64,000 nt of DNA, from the NCBI GenBank assembly GCA_934102215.1, contig CAKOSH010000001.1, positions 248,001-312,000 of the forward strand. Direction: 5' to 3'. The notes below the pieces were generated by a model that was not told where the DNA came from, searched no databases, and saw only the letters and a program-made list of their open reading frames with translations. Source of the DNA: an uncultured Bacilli bacterium. Lineage in GTDB: Bacteria > Bacillota_I > Bacilli_A > RF39 > UBA660. The position numbers and the translations under genes were made by a program. Shown here piece after piece: positions 35,117-44,782 of the stretch (position 1 is the first letter of the stretch; each line of letters begins with the position of its first letter).

Positions 35117-36232
35117 ATGTTAAAATTGGCAACTTTATTTAGTGGAATAGGCGCAATTGAACAGGCTTTAAAAAATATGAAAATTGATTATAAAATAGAG
35201 TTTGCTTGTGATAATGGAGAAAGAGAATTACCTATTGATAAAAAAGAAATTGAAAAAAAATTAAAGAAATTAAATGAGAGTGAGAAGAAAAAATATATAG
35301 ATAAATTATATGAAGAAACTGCTAAAGAAAATTTAATGGAAAAGTCCTATATGTTGAATTATAAAATAGATAAATCTAATTTTTATCAAGATGTAAGATT
35401 TCTTGATGGAAGAAAATATAAAAATGAGATTGATTTATTAGTTGGTGGAAGTCCTTGTCAATCCTTTTCGGTTAATGGTAAAAGAGGTGGATTTGAGGAT
35501 ACTAGAGGTACTTTGTTTTATGAATATGCTAGAATAGTTAAGGAATCTCAACCTAAGGTTTTTATATTCGAAAATGTACGAGGAATGTTAACTCATGATA
35601 AAGGTGCAACTTGGGATACTATAAAAAATACATTTGAACAACTAAATTATGATATATATATAAAACATAATGAGTTTGGGAAAGAAGATCCAATTTTAAA
35701 TGCAATGGATTATGGTATACCACAAAATAGACAAAGAATATTTGTTGTAGGTTTTAGAAAAAATATTAAATTAAAAAAAGAATTTAAGTTTCCTAAAAAA
35801 ATTAAGTTAACAACAACTATAAAAGATTATTTAGATGAAAATGTAGATGCAAAGTATTATTTGGGCCAAAAAGGATTTGATTTTGTTACCACTCATCCTA
35901 GTAGAGCACAAGTTGGGTGTGATGTAATGAGATGTCAAAAGGCTAATCAACAATTTAATTGGAACGGTGATTTTGTTTTTGAAGATTATGAAAAAATAAA
36001 AAGCAATAAAGAAATATTAGATAAAGCATATGTTGGTATGTGGAATAATAAAAAAGGCGTTGTAAGAAAAATAACCCCAAGAGAATGCTTGAGATTGATG
36101 GGATTTAATGATGATTTTATAATTAGTATTAATGATCAAAATATGTATAGACAATCAGGTAATTCAATTGTTGTGAATGTACTAAAAGCTCTAGTTGAAG
36201 AAATAATTGCTACAGGAGTATGGGAGGAATAA
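35117..36232 (+). CDS. DNA (cytosine-5-)-methyltransferase, first of a tandem pair
   Basis: A 371-aa enzyme that methylates cytosine at C5. Motifs in order are I FSGIGAIEQA, IV GGSPCQSFS with the catalytic Cys, VI FENVRG, VIII PQNRQRIFVVG, IX RECLRLMGF and X QSGNSIVV. The target-recognition region between VIII and IX is short. It overlaps no gene, but the second methyltransferase begins 1 bp after its stop. Two separate C5 enzymes next to a nuclease suggest a recognition site that is not palindromic. Confidence 0.95.
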   Translation: MLKLATLFSGIGAIEQALKNMKIDYKIEFACDNGERELPIDKKEIEKKLKKLNESEKKKYIDKLYEETAKENLMEKSYMLNYKIDKSNFYQDVRFLDGRKYKNEIDLLVGGSPCQSFSVNGKRGGFEDTRGTLFYEYARIVKESQPKVFIFENVRGMLTHDKGATWDTIKNTFEQLNYDIYIKHNEFGKEDPILNAMDYGIPQNRQRIFVVGFRKNIKLKKEFKFPKKIKLTTTIKDYLDENVDAKYYLGQKGFDFVTTHPSRAQVGCDVMRCQKANQQFNWNGDFVFEDYEKIKSNKEILDKAYVGMWNNKKGVVRKITPRECLRLMGFNDDFIISINDQNMYRQSGNSIVVNVLKALVEEIIATGVWEE

Positions 36233-36233
36233 A

Positions 36234-37394
36234 ATGTTAAGATTAGGTACGCTTTTTAGTGGAATTGGAGCTGTAGAACAGGCTTTAATAAGAATGAATA
36301 TAAAACATGAAATTGTATTTGCTTGTGATAATGGAGATATAGACATAGACATTGACCTTGATGAAGAAAAGAAAAAAATATTTAAAATGACTTCAAAAAA
36401 AGAAAAAAAAGAATATGTTGATAAATTATATTCAAGCAAAAGTAGAAAGCAAAATTATGTTAAACAAAGTTATACTGCTAATTATAAAATTAAAGAGGAA
36501 GACTTTCATTTAGATATTAGATTATTAGATGGTAGAGATTATAAAAATAAGATAGATTTGTTGGTCGGTGGAAGTCCTTGTCAATCTTTTTCTTCGGTAG
36601 GATTTAGAGGTGGACTTGAGGATGTAAGAGGAACTTTATTTTATGAATATGCTAGAATCATTCAAGAAGTTCAACCAAAAGTTTTTATTTATGAAAATGT
36701 TCGTGGTTTAACAACACATGATAATGGAAATACTTGGAAAAAAATGAAAAAAGTTTTTACAAACACATTACATTACAATATAAGTGAACCACAAGTGTTA
36801 AATGCTGCTGACTATGGTATACCGCAAAATAGAAGAAGATTATTTGTAATTGGAATTAGAAAAGATTTAACTGCAAAAGAATTTGTTTATCCTAAAGAAT
36901 TAGGTATAGAAAATTTGAAATTTTATATGCAGGATATATTAGAAGATAATTGTAAATATGAAGAAAACGGTAAAAATTTTACATATTCTAAAAAAAATGG
37001 TAATATAATATTGAAAAAAGTTCCTGGTGAAGTAGATAAAAAATATACATTGACTCCAAAAGTTAGGGATTATGTGTTGAAATCAGGAACAAAAGGATTT
37101 AAAACATCTACTCAAATAGACATGAAAATTGCTAGAACTTTGTTAAGAACAATGACTCAGCATCATAGAGCTGGAGTTGATAATTATATAACTATATCTG
37201 AAAATGATAAAGAAAAAGAAATACGTTCCTTAACAGAAAGAGAGTGTTTAAGATTAATGGGATTTCCAGATTCGTTTAAAATTGTTGTTTCAACACAACA
37301 AATGATGAAACAGGCAGGAAATTCGATTGTGGTAGATGTTATGATGGCAATAATAAGAGAAATATATGAAACTGGTGTTTTTGATGAAGTTTAG
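36234..37394 (+). CDS. DNA (cytosine-5-)-methyltransferase, second of the pair
   Basis: A 386-aa enzyme with the same motif set: FSGIGAVEQA, GGSPCQSFSSVG, YENVRG, PQNRRRLFVIG, RECLRLMGF and QAGNSIVV. The N-terminal halves of the two methyltransferases are clearly related while the target-recognition parts differ, so they probably arose by duplication and now methylate different strands or sites. The start at 36234 has GGGAGG; an in-frame start at 36207 lies within the upstream gene. Confidence 0.95.
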   Translation: MLRLGTLFSGIGAVEQALIRMNIKHEIVFACDNGDIDIDIDLDEEKKKIFKMTSKKEKKEYVDKLYSSKSRKQNYVKQSYTANYKIKEEDFHLDIRLLDGRDYKNKIDLLVGGSPCQSFSSVGFRGGLEDVRGTLFYEYARIIQEVQPKVFIYENVRGLTTHDNGNTWKKMKKVFTNTLHYNISEPQVLNAADYGIPQNRRRLFVIGIRKDLTAKEFVYPKELGIENLKFYMQDILEDNCKYEENGKNFTYSKKNGNIILKKVPGEVDKKYTLTPKVRDYVLKSGTKGFKTSTQIDMKIARTLLRTMTQHHRAGVDNYITISENDKEKEIRSLTERECLRLMGFPDSFKIVVSTQQMMKQAGNSIVVDVMMAIIREIYETGVFDEV

Positions 37395-37408
37395 TAGAGG
37401 TAATAGTT

Positions 37409-38392
37409 ATGAATTTAGAACGTATAGATGCATTTGATATTAATTTTGTAGATTCAGCTGCAAGGAGGGAATTTAAATTAAATTCTTCGACTGGTATGGG
37501 TGAATCTAGAATATATATAGGAAATGATGAAGCAAAATATGATGAATTTTTTGAATTTGATAATGTAGAATATTTTGTTACTGAAAAGAAAGATTTATTA
37601 AAGTACATTGATGATGCCTACCAAGAATATATGTTTCCTTCGCAAGATTATCGTTCCGATGTTACGTCTATGTATAATGAATTAAAGAAGGAAACCGAAA
37701 ATATACAAGAAGAATTACTTAAATATAAATTTAGAAAAACCTTTGATTCTCAAAATAGATATTATCTTGTATTAGTTGATGGTGGCGATAATAGAAAAAA
37801 TTATAATTATATTAGAAATATTGCGCTACCTCGTGTAACTAAATATTGCTTTATTAAATTTAAAGACAAAAATACAAATAAAATGTATATATATATGAGA
37901 CCAATCCTATTTAATGATTTAAAAGTTAAAGAGGAAATTGATGAAATTTTAATTGAAACAAATTCAGAGAATTCAGCAGAGAAAAAACAAATCAGAAGAT
38001 TAAAACAAGGAAAGTATAGACAAGATTTATTAGAAAATATGCCATTTTGTCCTTTTACACATGTGGCAGATGATAGAATTTTAGTTGCATGTCATATAAA
38101 ACCATTTTCTGCATGTAATAACGATGAAGAAAGATATGACTGTAAAAATGGTATTACAATGACTCCGACATATCATACTTTATTTGATTTAGGTTTTATT
38201 TCATTTGAAGATGATGGAAAATTATTAGTATCTCCATTTTTGTCTAATATTACAAAACAAAGATTGAATTTAAAAGATGGGCAAAATATTAGATTACAAA
38301 CTGGTTCTGCTAAGTATTTAGAATATCATCGAAATAATATATTTTGTAAAATGCCTTCTTTGGATTTAAATAATATAGATATTGAGGATTAA
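37409..38392 (+). CDS. HNH restriction endonuclease
   Basis: A 327-aa protein placed straight after the methyltransferases. The C-terminal third is an HNH_2 domain: RQDLLENMPFCPFT, then VACHIKPFSACNNDEERYD and NGITMTPTYHTLFDLGFIS, with the paired His and Asn of the metal site. The N-terminal 200 residues probably recognise DNA. Predicted to cut the site protected by the two methyltransferases. The AGAGGT site lies 15 bp after the previous stop. Confidence 0.85.
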   Translation: MNLERIDAFDINFVDSAARREFKLNSSTGMGESRIYIGNDEAKYDEFFEFDNVEYFVTEKKDLLKYIDDAYQEYMFPSQDYRSDVTSMYNELKKETENIQEELLKYKFRKTFDSQNRYYLVLVDGGDNRKNYNYIRNIALPRVTKYCFIKFKDKNTNKMYIYMRPILFNDLKVKEEIDEILIETNSENSAEKKQIRRLKQGKYRQDLLENMPFCPFTHVADDRILVACHIKPFSACNNDEERYDCKNGITMTPTYHTLFDLGFISFEDDGKLLVSPFLSNITKQRLNLKDGQNIRLQTGSAKYLEYHRNNIFCKMPSLDLNNIDIED

Positions 38393-38394
38393 CG

Positions 38395-38901
38395 ATGCTA
38401 ATTAGTGTAAATGATAAAATTAATTTTAATGATTTTAATGATGAAGAATTAATATCAGTATATGCGGAATGGATAAAAGAATTAAAGATACGTAATATAA
38501 TAAGAACAAGTAACATAGTGGGTGAAATTGGTGAATATTTAGCAATTAATTATTATAATAAAACTGCAGGTTTACCTAAGTTGGTTCCAGCAGCAATTTC
38601 AACAAAAAGCGTAGATGCGATTAGCAGTAATGGTGAAAGATATACAATTAAAACTGTTACAACTAATACAACAGGAGTATTTTACGGTGTTGATAGTTTT
38701 GAAAATAAATTGTTTGAAAAAGTAATAATTATTCAATTAGATAAAAAATTTGAACTAAAAAGAATTATTGAAATTGATTGGAATATTTTTTATCAATTCA
38801 AACATTGGCATAGTAGAATGCAGGCATATAATATAAATATTACTAAAGACTTAATTAATAATTCAAAAATAATTTTTTCAAAAGAAGTAGTTAGAGATTA
38901 A
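38395..38901 (+). CDS. Restriction-associated PD-(D/E)XK-like protein
   Basis: A 168-aa protein beginning 2 bp after the HNH gene. IVGEIGEYLAINYYN, then VDAISSNGERYTIKTVTT, gives the Glu...Asp...Glu-x-Lys layout of a PD-(D/E)XK nuclease core, as in DUF6998-type proteins found in restriction operons. It may be a second nuclease subunit. Fold call by pattern only. It is the last gene of the four-gene restriction-modification operon. Confidence 0.6.
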   Translation: MLISVNDKINFNDFNDEELISVYAEWIKELKIRNIIRTSNIVGEIGEYLAINYYNKTAGLPKLVPAAISTKSVDAISSNGERYTIKTVTTNTTGVFYGVDSFENKLFEKVIIIQLDKKFELKRIIEIDWNIFYQFKHWHSRMQAYNINITKDLINNSKIIFSKEVVRD

Positions 38902-38932
38902 AAATATAATATTTTTCTTAAAAAGAAAAGAT

Positions 38933-39448
38933 TCAGATTGTTACTGAATCTTTTTCTAATTCATCGATAAGATTATTAATATCTATTTCTGGTATTCGTG
39001 TAGTATGGCATTGTTTTAATAAATTACAGGCATCAATTGCATTTTTGCAAGAAATAATATTATTATCTTTCATTAATTTGATTATTTTTAATGTTCTCAA
39101 TACTTCGACGCCATTGTTTTCAGAATATTTTTTTAATCTATTATCACCAGTGGCAAGTATGCAATTATTATCTCTAGCTATAACAAAATTAAGTAAATCG
39201 TATGTAGATAATTTTTTCTCTATATAACTCAGATTGTTTACCTCCATTAATTGAGTTGCGGTTGCTGATATTACTTTAAATTTATTAATTAGTTTAACAT
39301 TACCAGTTTTTGAATTTATCTCGTCATTTTTAACCATATCACTTATAAATACATTATCAATATCAATAAATTCTTCTAATATATTAGCATTATTTAAGTC
39401 TGTTATTATATTGGTATCAGTAATTATTATCTTCGTTGTTATATTCAT
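38933..39448 (-). CDS. PIN-domain protein, probable toxin
   Basis: A 171-aa protein. ITDTNIITDL supplies the first PIN Asp, and LLNFVIARDNNCILATGDNRLKKY supplies the later acidic residues and the nucleotide-contact GD motif. PIN toxins are Mg-dependent ribonucleases. It overlaps by 32 bp the upstream XRE/ImmA gene on the same strand, the known pairing of a COG2856-type regulator with a PIN partner. Confidence 0.8.
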   Translation of the reverse strand: MNITTKIIITDTNIITDLNNANILEEFIDIDNVFISDMVKNDEINSKTGNVKLINKFKVISATATQLMEVNNLSYIEKKLSTYDLLNFVIARDNNCILATGDNRLKKYSENNGVEVLRTLKIIKLMKDNNIISCKNAIDACNLLKQCHTTRIPEIDINNLIDELEKDSVTI

Positions 39449-40460
39449 CTACTGTAACCCCTAATAGCTCACAAGCTTTATTTACTGAAATTATTTCATC
39501 GGCTTCCAACTTATATACTATTTTTTTAAATTGAAATGATGTTTCTGGTTGAATAGGTTTTGGATCGTTTTTTCCTATTCGTTGACTTAAAAATATGCTT
39601 AATTTTTTATATAAATATTCTGATATAATATTTAAATCTTTTAATCTATATACAATAGCAGTATAACTAACTTTAAATTCATTTTTGAATGCTGTTAATT
39701 CAAAGAAGTTTATATTTCCTCTAGAATATCCAAATTCATTTATTATTGCTTCTTTTGGCATTAGTAATGCACTTGCAAATCTATTACATAGTCTTTCTTC
39801 ATCTAATTCGTCATTATTAATATTTAGAATTAAATGTCCTAATTCATGAGCAATAGTAAATCTTTGTCTAGCTCCATCTTTTATACCATCCAATAAAACA
39901 ATAACTGGAATATTGTTTACTATTTCACTTAATCCGTCAAAATCATCAAAACGATTATCGGGATTTTTAATTTGGATTATAATAATTCCTAAATTTTCAA
40001 GAATATTAATTAAATCTGATATTGGTTGTTTGTTAGATATTTTTATATAATTTCTAAAATCATTCGCCGCTTTTTCAGCATCTTCTGAATTATTACATGA
40101 ATATTTTTTCAATTTGATATTATCAGTATCTATATTATTCATATTTATAATTTCTAAATATTTAGCAACTTCATCTTGAATTAATTCTTCTAAAAGTTCT
40201 AGATTTTGACCAGTTAATCTTTTTTTCTTCCTAAATGAAGTAAATTTCATTTTTGGAGTATTATAAACTTTTAATAATTCAATAGATTTAACATTGTATG
40301 CATTAGCAAAATCAATTAATTTTTTTGAATCTAGTAATATTTCTCCTTTTTCATATTTAGAAATGGCAGTAGCAGTCATATTAAGAAGATTACCTGCATC
40401 TTTAAGTGATAGATTTTTTAATAATCTAATTCTTTTTAAATTCTTTCCAATTCCATCCAT
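39417..40460 (-). CDS. XRE regulator fused to ImmA/IrrE metallopeptidase
   Basis: A 347-aa protein. The N-terminal helix-turn-helix (LSLKDAGNLLNMTATAISKYEKG) is followed by an ImmA/IrrE zinc peptidase with HELGHLIL, and ERLCNRFASALLMP supplies the third ligand Glu region. In phage and ICE systems ImmA cleaves the repressor. Here the repressor and peptidase are one chain, coupled to a PIN toxin, so it is probably a self-regulating antitoxin. A GAGGG site precedes the ATG. Confidence 0.9.
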   Translation of the reverse strand: MDGIGKNLKRIRLLKNLSLKDAGNLLNMTATAISKYEKGEILLDSKKLIDFANAYNVKSIELLKVYNTPKMKFTSFRKKKRLTGQNLELLEELIQDEVAKYLEIINMNNIDTDNIKLKKYSCNNSEDAEKAANDFRNYIKISNKQPISDLINILENLGIIIIQIKNPDNRFDDFDGLSEIVNNIPVIVLLDGIKDGARQRFTIAHELGHLILNINNDELDEERLCNRFASALLMPKEAIINEFGYSRGNINFFELTAFKNEFKVSYTAIVYRLKDLNIISEYLYKKLSIFLSQRIGKNDPKPIQPETSFQFKKIVYKLEADEIISVNKACELLGVTVDEYNNEDNNY

Positions 40461-40744
40461 ATTACCCTCGCTCCTTACAGTTTATATTTTATCATGAAAA
40501 AGTAGAAATGTAAACTTAAATACTTGATATTTACTAAATTATATGTTATTATTTCATTGTGAAGGTACAAAAAAACAGTTTGCTCGCAACAAACTGTACC
40601 TCTCAAACCACATTGAGAATATTAGAAGTATATAACTCCTAAATTAATCATATCATTTTTAATGATTAAAAACAATGAAATTTTAGAGGTTTAGTAATGC
40701 TTTACAGTATTTTCAAGAGTAAACAATGAAAGGAGGAAATACTT
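40461..40744. other. Regulatory region between ImmA and the small Ser/Lys protein
   Basis: Contains a conspicuous hairpin near 40574-40598 (ACAGTTTG / CAAACTGT), with GGTAC and GTACC close on either side, and further AT-rich stems. It is probably the divergent promoter and leader area. No open frame seen on either strand. Confidence 0.45.
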
Positions 40745-40870
40745 ATGGCAAATAAAATAAGAACTTCTAAAAGTGTTGCTAGTAAAGCGAGTAGTCAATT
40801 AAGAAGTAAAGTTACTTCATCTAGAACAAAGTCTGTAGCTGCTAGTGCTTTAAGGAATAGAAGCAAGTAA
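40745..40870 (+). CDS. 41-aa Ser/Lys/Arg-rich small protein
   Basis: Preceded by a perfect AAAGGAGG site. The product is almost only Ser, Lys, Arg, Ala and Thr in short repeats (RTSKSVASKASSQLRSK). It is highly basic and so likely DNA- or RNA-binding. It is coupled by an overlapping TAATG to the membrane protein that follows. Function unknown. Confidence 0.6.
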   Translation: MANKIRTSKSVASKASSQLRSKVTSSRTKSVAASALRNRSK

Positions 40871-41193
40871 TGAGTAAAAGGGCTATTAGTGGATTAATAG
40901 AGTTAACTTTTACCTTTGTAATATTAAGTAGTTTTCTTGGAATCAAGGAAACTCTTAATATTATTAAACAAATATTATCTATGTTCAACTCTATTTTGGT
41001 ATCATTTTATGATACTACTATTTTAAATGTAATGTTTAAATATTTTATTACTTTTCCAATAGTAGGTATAATATTAATGCATTTTGGTTCACCAAGAGGA
41101 AAAGAAGGGCATTGGATTGGTAAAATTTTATATTTTATAGTTGGATATGGAATAGGGTTTATTTTATATTTTATTTCAAGATTAATATTTTAG
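40870..41193 (+). CDS. Small membrane protein, unknown
   Basis: A 107-aa protein with three hydrophobic segments and no recognised motif. It overlaps the stop of the basic small protein by one base, and a terminator lies 18 bp downstream. The two may form a small envelope-acting module. Confidence 0.6.
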   Translation: MSKRAISGLIELTFTFVILSSFLGIKETLNIIKQILSMFNSILVSFYDTTILNVMFKYFITFPIVGIILMHFGSPRGKEGHWIGKILYFIVGYGIGFILYFISRLIF

Positions 41194-41210
41194 TAATGTT
41201 TGTTAAATTG

Positions 41211-41234
41211 GGAGTACAGAAATGTACTCCTTTT
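41211..41234 (+). terminator. Terminator after the small membrane protein gene
   Basis: A perfect 8-bp stem GGAGTACA / TGTACTCC with a GAAA loop, then TTTT. Confidence 0.85.
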
Positions 41235-41352
41235 GCATGTTTTGTACAATTTCTTTTTATTTTAATTTATTATAAGATGAAAGCACCTAGGAAAAATAAT
41301 ATTTAAAAGTGCACTTTTATTATCTCAAGATATATCTTATATATTGATTATT

Positions 41353-41859
41353 ATGGATAAAGAAGAATTCATAAATGTATTTATTTTAAAATCCGTATTA
41401 AGAGATAATAGATTAACTTTTTTAGAAAGATTATTATTAATTCATATAATAAGTCTTTGTAAGAAAAATGGTTATTGTTGGGCTACTAATAGATATTTTT
41501 GTGATATTTATAATGTAACACAAGTAACTATATCAAAAAGTATAAGTAATTTAGCCACCTTTAGTTATATTAAGGCTGAATATGATAAGAAAGGTACAAA
41601 TAATTCTAAGCGTATAATTAAATTATCAGAGGTCTTAAATTTAAAATTAAAAAGTATTAAAGAAAATTATAATACAAGCTATAAACAAAACTTTAAACAA
41701 TATAATAATAAATTAAATAAAAAAGAAGATAGTATTTATTATAAAGATGAAGATGGTAATGAATACTGGCATGGTAAGTTAATAACTAAAAATGAAGCAA
41801 CTCTTGAAGAACAAGAAGAATTAAAAAAACTATTAAGTGATATATACGAGGAGGAATAA
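41353..41859 (+). CDS. Helix-turn-helix protein, replication-initiator-like
   Basis: A 168-aa protein. The N-terminal winged helix (RLTFLERLLLIHIISL, CWATNRYFCDIYNVTQVTI) is followed by a basic Asn/Lys linker and an acidic end. It is similar in layout and position to the 31302-31820 protein of element 1. The ribosome site is weak for ATG 41353; a TTG at 41344 would add three residues. Confidence 0.6.
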   Translation: MDKEEFINVFILKSVLRDNRLTFLERLLLIHIISLCKKNGYCWATNRYFCDIYNVTQVTISKSISNLATFSYIKAEYDKKGTNNSKRIIKLSEVLNLKLKSIKENYNTSYKQNFKQYNNKLNKKEDSIYYKDEDGNEYWHGKLITKNEATLEEQEELKKLLSDIYEEE

Positions 41860-41904
41860 GAAATAAAATGAAAAAGACACTCATAAAATTTTATGAGGTG
41901 GCTT

Positions 41905-42003
41905 ATGTTTAAAATTACGGAAACTTTTAAAAAGGATGATAATGCTCTTAATTTGGTAGATTTGTTAAATAAATATATAAAAAGTGTACTAATTAAAAAT
42001 TAG
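41905..42003 (+). CDS. 32-aa small protein before the recombinase of element 2
   Basis: Starts MFKITETFKKDDNALNLVDL after a GAGGTGG site, and ends 77 bp before the recombinase. It is a single amphipathic helix ending in a Lys-rich stretch. Its position matches small frames ahead of the other three recombinases, so a directionality or accessory factor is suspected. Confidence 0.5.
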   Translation: MFKITETFKKDDNALNLVDLLNKYIKSVLIKN

Positions 42004-42080
42004 CACATTCGCGAGTTTGAAAATAAAGTATTATACTTTAAATGGCTATGATTGTTATACAAAAAAGAAAGGAGTAGTAA

Positions 42081-43655
42081 ATGTATAACGGACTTGCACA
42101 AATGCCAAATAATATTTATAGAGCTGTCATATATATAAGATTATCTGAAGCAGATGAAGGAAAATCTTATGAATCAGAAAGTGAAAGTATTACTAATCAA
42201 AGAAATTTATTAATGAATTTTGTAAAAGAAAAAGGTTTTATATTTGTTGGAGAATATGTTGATGATGGATATTCTGGTACTAATTTTGAAAGACCTGGGT
42301 TTACTAAAATGATTGAAGATATCAAAAATAAAATGGCAAATTTAGTTATAGTAAAAGATCTATCAAGATTAGGTAGAGATCATGTTATGACAGGATATTA
42401 TATAGAAAACTTTTTTCCAGAAAATAATATAAGATTTATATCATTACAGGAAAATTATGATAGTGCAATTAATCAAGCAAGTAACGATTCATCGACATTT
42501 ATAATTGCTTGTAATGATTATTATAGTAGGCAAAATTCTATTAAAATTAGAAGTGTTTTAAATAATAAAAGAAAGAAAGGTAAGTTTATTGGAAGTAATC
42601 CAAGTTATGGTTATATGAAAGATCCAAAAGAAAAAGGGCATTTAATACCAGATCCAGAATATGCACCAGTAGTAAAAAAAATATTTGAAATGGCTGCTAA
42701 TGGTGTAGGATTATCTGATATAACTTCATATTTAAATGATAATAAAATTAAAACACCAAGTAGTTTAAAACGAAAAAATCCTAATTCTAAAATGAGATAT
42801 AATGAACAATGGACTACATCATCAGTTAAAAAGATATTAAAGAATAGAATGTATACAGGTGACATGGTTCAAAGTACACAGACCAAAGTAAATTATAAAT
42901 CTAAAAAGAAAAAATCTCTTCCAAAAAGCAATTGGGACATAGTTCCTGGAACACATGAACCATTAGTTGATAAACTAACATTTGAAAGAATACAAGGTAA
43001 TGTCAAAAGGACTAATGTAAGTGTTAGTAATAGAGAAAAAAGATTATTTGAAAATTTACTATTTTGCAAAGAATGTGGTAATGCATTAACTATTACGTAC
43101 CGAAAAAATCATAATTATTGGACTATTAATTGTAATAAATATGCAAGAGATCCAAGAAGAAGATTATGTGAACCACATTTTATGCCATATGATAAATTGG
43201 AAGAAGCTCTACTTGAAGTAGTAAGAACAACTTGTAAAAATTATATTAAGCAAATTGATTCTAAATCATTATCTAAAGAAATAGTAAATAAAAATAATAG
43301 AATAGAAGATAATAAAGGAAAGATAAAATATCTAGAGAATAAGATAAAAGAATATATCTCAAAAATTGATATGTTATATGAAGATAAATTTAGAGGTAAT
43401 ATATCAGATGTTACTTATAAAAGATTATCACAGGAAACGGAAAGTTTGTTAAATAAGGCACAATTAGATTTAGAAAAATATAAAAATACTAAAAAAGAAA
43501 GTATTAAAACTAAAGAATTAGAAGAGTATGAAAAAAGAATAAGAGAATTAATTGATATAAAGAAGCCTACTAGAGAACTTTTACAAACATTAATTGATAA
43601 AATTGAAATTGATAAAGATAAAAATATTGAAATTTTCTATAAATTCATGATTTAA
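42081..43655 (+). CDS. Large serine recombinase (integrase) of element 2
   Basis: A 524-aa protein. The catalytic Ser22 is in VIYIRLSEAD, with ESITNQRNLL and KDLSRLGRDH blocks in the resolvase domain. The Recombinase domain contains SYGYMKDPKEKGHL and SSVKKILKNRMYTG, the zinc ribbon FCKECGNALT ... NCNKYA, and then a coiled coil. It is the only recombinase in element 2, so it is the likely integrase for the GG core in NAGGGDG, although cargo separates it from attR. Confidence 0.93.
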   Translation: MYNGLAQMPNNIYRAVIYIRLSEADEGKSYESESESITNQRNLLMNFVKEKGFIFVGEYVDDGYSGTNFERPGFTKMIEDIKNKMANLVIVKDLSRLGRDHVMTGYYIENFFPENNIRFISLQENYDSAINQASNDSSTFIIACNDYYSRQNSIKIRSVLNNKRKKGKFIGSNPSYGYMKDPKEKGHLIPDPEYAPVVKKIFEMAANGVGLSDITSYLNDNKIKTPSSLKRKNPNSKMRYNEQWTTSSVKKILKNRMYTGDMVQSTQTKVNYKSKKKKSLPKSNWDIVPGTHEPLVDKLTFERIQGNVKRTNVSVSNREKRLFENLLFCKECGNALTITYRKNHNYWTINCNKYARDPRRRLCEPHFMPYDKLEEALLEVVRTTCKNYIKQIDSKSLSKEIVNKNNRIEDNKGKIKYLENKIKEYISKIDMLYEDKFRGNISDVTYKRLSQETESLLNKAQLDLEKYKNTKKESIKTKELEEYEKRIRELIDIKKPTRELLQTLIDKIEIDKDKNIEIFYKFMI

Positions 43656-43962
43656 AAAATTCTGTGCATTATGCACAGAATAGTACATAAAATTAAAACT
43701 CGTATATATCACAATTATTACTTCGGTCCAAATTGGTCCGAAGTCTAAAGATAAATAACTTTGTCCCAAATTGGGACAAGGTTAACATACGACCGTGTTG
43801 GTCGGAAGTTATAACTTCGTCGCATATTGCTACAAGGTTAAAAAATAGCAAATTAACTGTAATCTGATTTTCTGTAAGTAAAATTATAACTTGTGTTCAA
43901 CTTGGGCACAAGTTAAAACTTCTACCCAAGATGGGTAGAAGTTGAATATTATATAGTTATAC
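43656..43962. repeat. Array of six 25-27-nt hairpins with co-varying stems
   Basis: Hairpins lie at 43720-43744, 43757-43783, 43784-43810, 43813-43839, 43888-43914 and 43917-43943. Five of them are exactly 27 nt, and the outer bases tend to AACTT ... AAGTT with CAA / TTGG near the loop. The middle stem bases differ between copies yet stay mostly paired, including G-U pairs: CTACCCA / TGGGTAG, TGTCCCAA / TTGGGACA. A separate perfect stem TTCTGTGCA / TGCACAGAA at 43660-43680 precedes them. There is no open frame. Confidence 0.8.
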
Positions 43963-44634
43963 TTATTGCTTTTTTGATAGCTGATTTTTATACTTATCAA
44001 AATTTAAATATATATATGATAAATCATCACTTAAGTTTGAACGAATTGTTTTCTTTGAAATAAATAAATTGTTTATGAATATCTTAAAAATAATTATTGG
44101 TATTAAAAATCCAATTATAATTCCTAAAGTTGAACTCAATATAACTGATATTTTGGTTGTATCTATTGTCTGAGTTTTAGTATTATATGCAATTTCAATA
44201 AAAGATAATAATGTTAATGCAATAGAAATAATCCATCCTAAATAATCAGATTCTATTTTAATAGGTTTTTCACTATTATAATAATCAATAGCTAATTTCA
44301 AATCATTTTTTGTCTTGAAGTTGTATTGTTTTAATAATGGTATAATTTTATTAAAATTTTGCTTTTCAATTTCGTTGTTATAAATCTTTAATTTTTCTAT
44401 AAAATTGGTTTTATTTTTTATATTAACATTTTTCATAGTTTTCTTGTAATTTATCATAAAGTATCCTATAACAAAAATTAAAAGTAAGATATAAATAAAA
44501 TATGGCTTAATATTATCAGAAATTTGTAATAACGAAGAACTTAAAATTAATAAAATTGATGTAATCCAATAAAATTTATTGAATTTAGTTTCTCTTAAAT
44601 TCTTTTTGTAATTCTTTTCTATAGTTTTAAACAT
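43963..44634 (-). CDS. Membrane protein with two pairs of helices, unknown
   Basis: A 223-aa protein with hydrophobic pairs near residues 23-65 and 135-195, separated by a charged cytosolic stretch (KLKIYNNEIEKQ). An AGGAGG site precedes the ATG. This layout is common in phage-exclusion effectors and small transport subunits, but no family was recognised. It is divergent from the AbiEi gene. Confidence 0.6.
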   Translation of the reverse strand: MFKTIEKNYKKNLRETKFNKFYWITSILLILSSSLLQISDNIKPYFIYILLLIFVIGYFMINYKKTMKNVNIKNKTNFIEKLKIYNNEIEKQNFNKIIPLLKQYNFKTKNDLKLAIDYYNSEKPIKIESDYLGWIISIALTLLSFIEIAYNTKTQTIDTTKISVILSSTLGIIIGFLIPIIIFKIFINNLFISKKTIRSNLSDDLSYIYLNFDKYKNQLSKKQ

Positions 44635-44725
44635 ACTAGAACCTCCTAAATGCTTTCTATTATACCATAAATTGTTAAATGCAAAGTCAGCAAAACTAAT
44701 AAAAAAATAAAAGTAGTTATATTGC

Positions 44726-44753
44726 TTGACAAAATCACTGAATATGATATAAT
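44726..44753 (+). promoter_or_regulatory. Promoter of the AbiEi-like gene
   Basis: Consensus TTGACA (44726-44731) and TATAAT (44748-44753) with a 16-bp spacer, the best promoter match in element 2. Confidence 0.75.
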
Positions 44754-44782
44754 TTCAGTAGAAAAGTCAAAAGAGGTATAGT

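Noticed and set aside
43720..43943. Integron attC cassette array
   Set aside because: Hairpins are 27 nt and back to back, without coding cassettes between them, without the GTTRRRY core pattern and without a tyrosine integron integrase.
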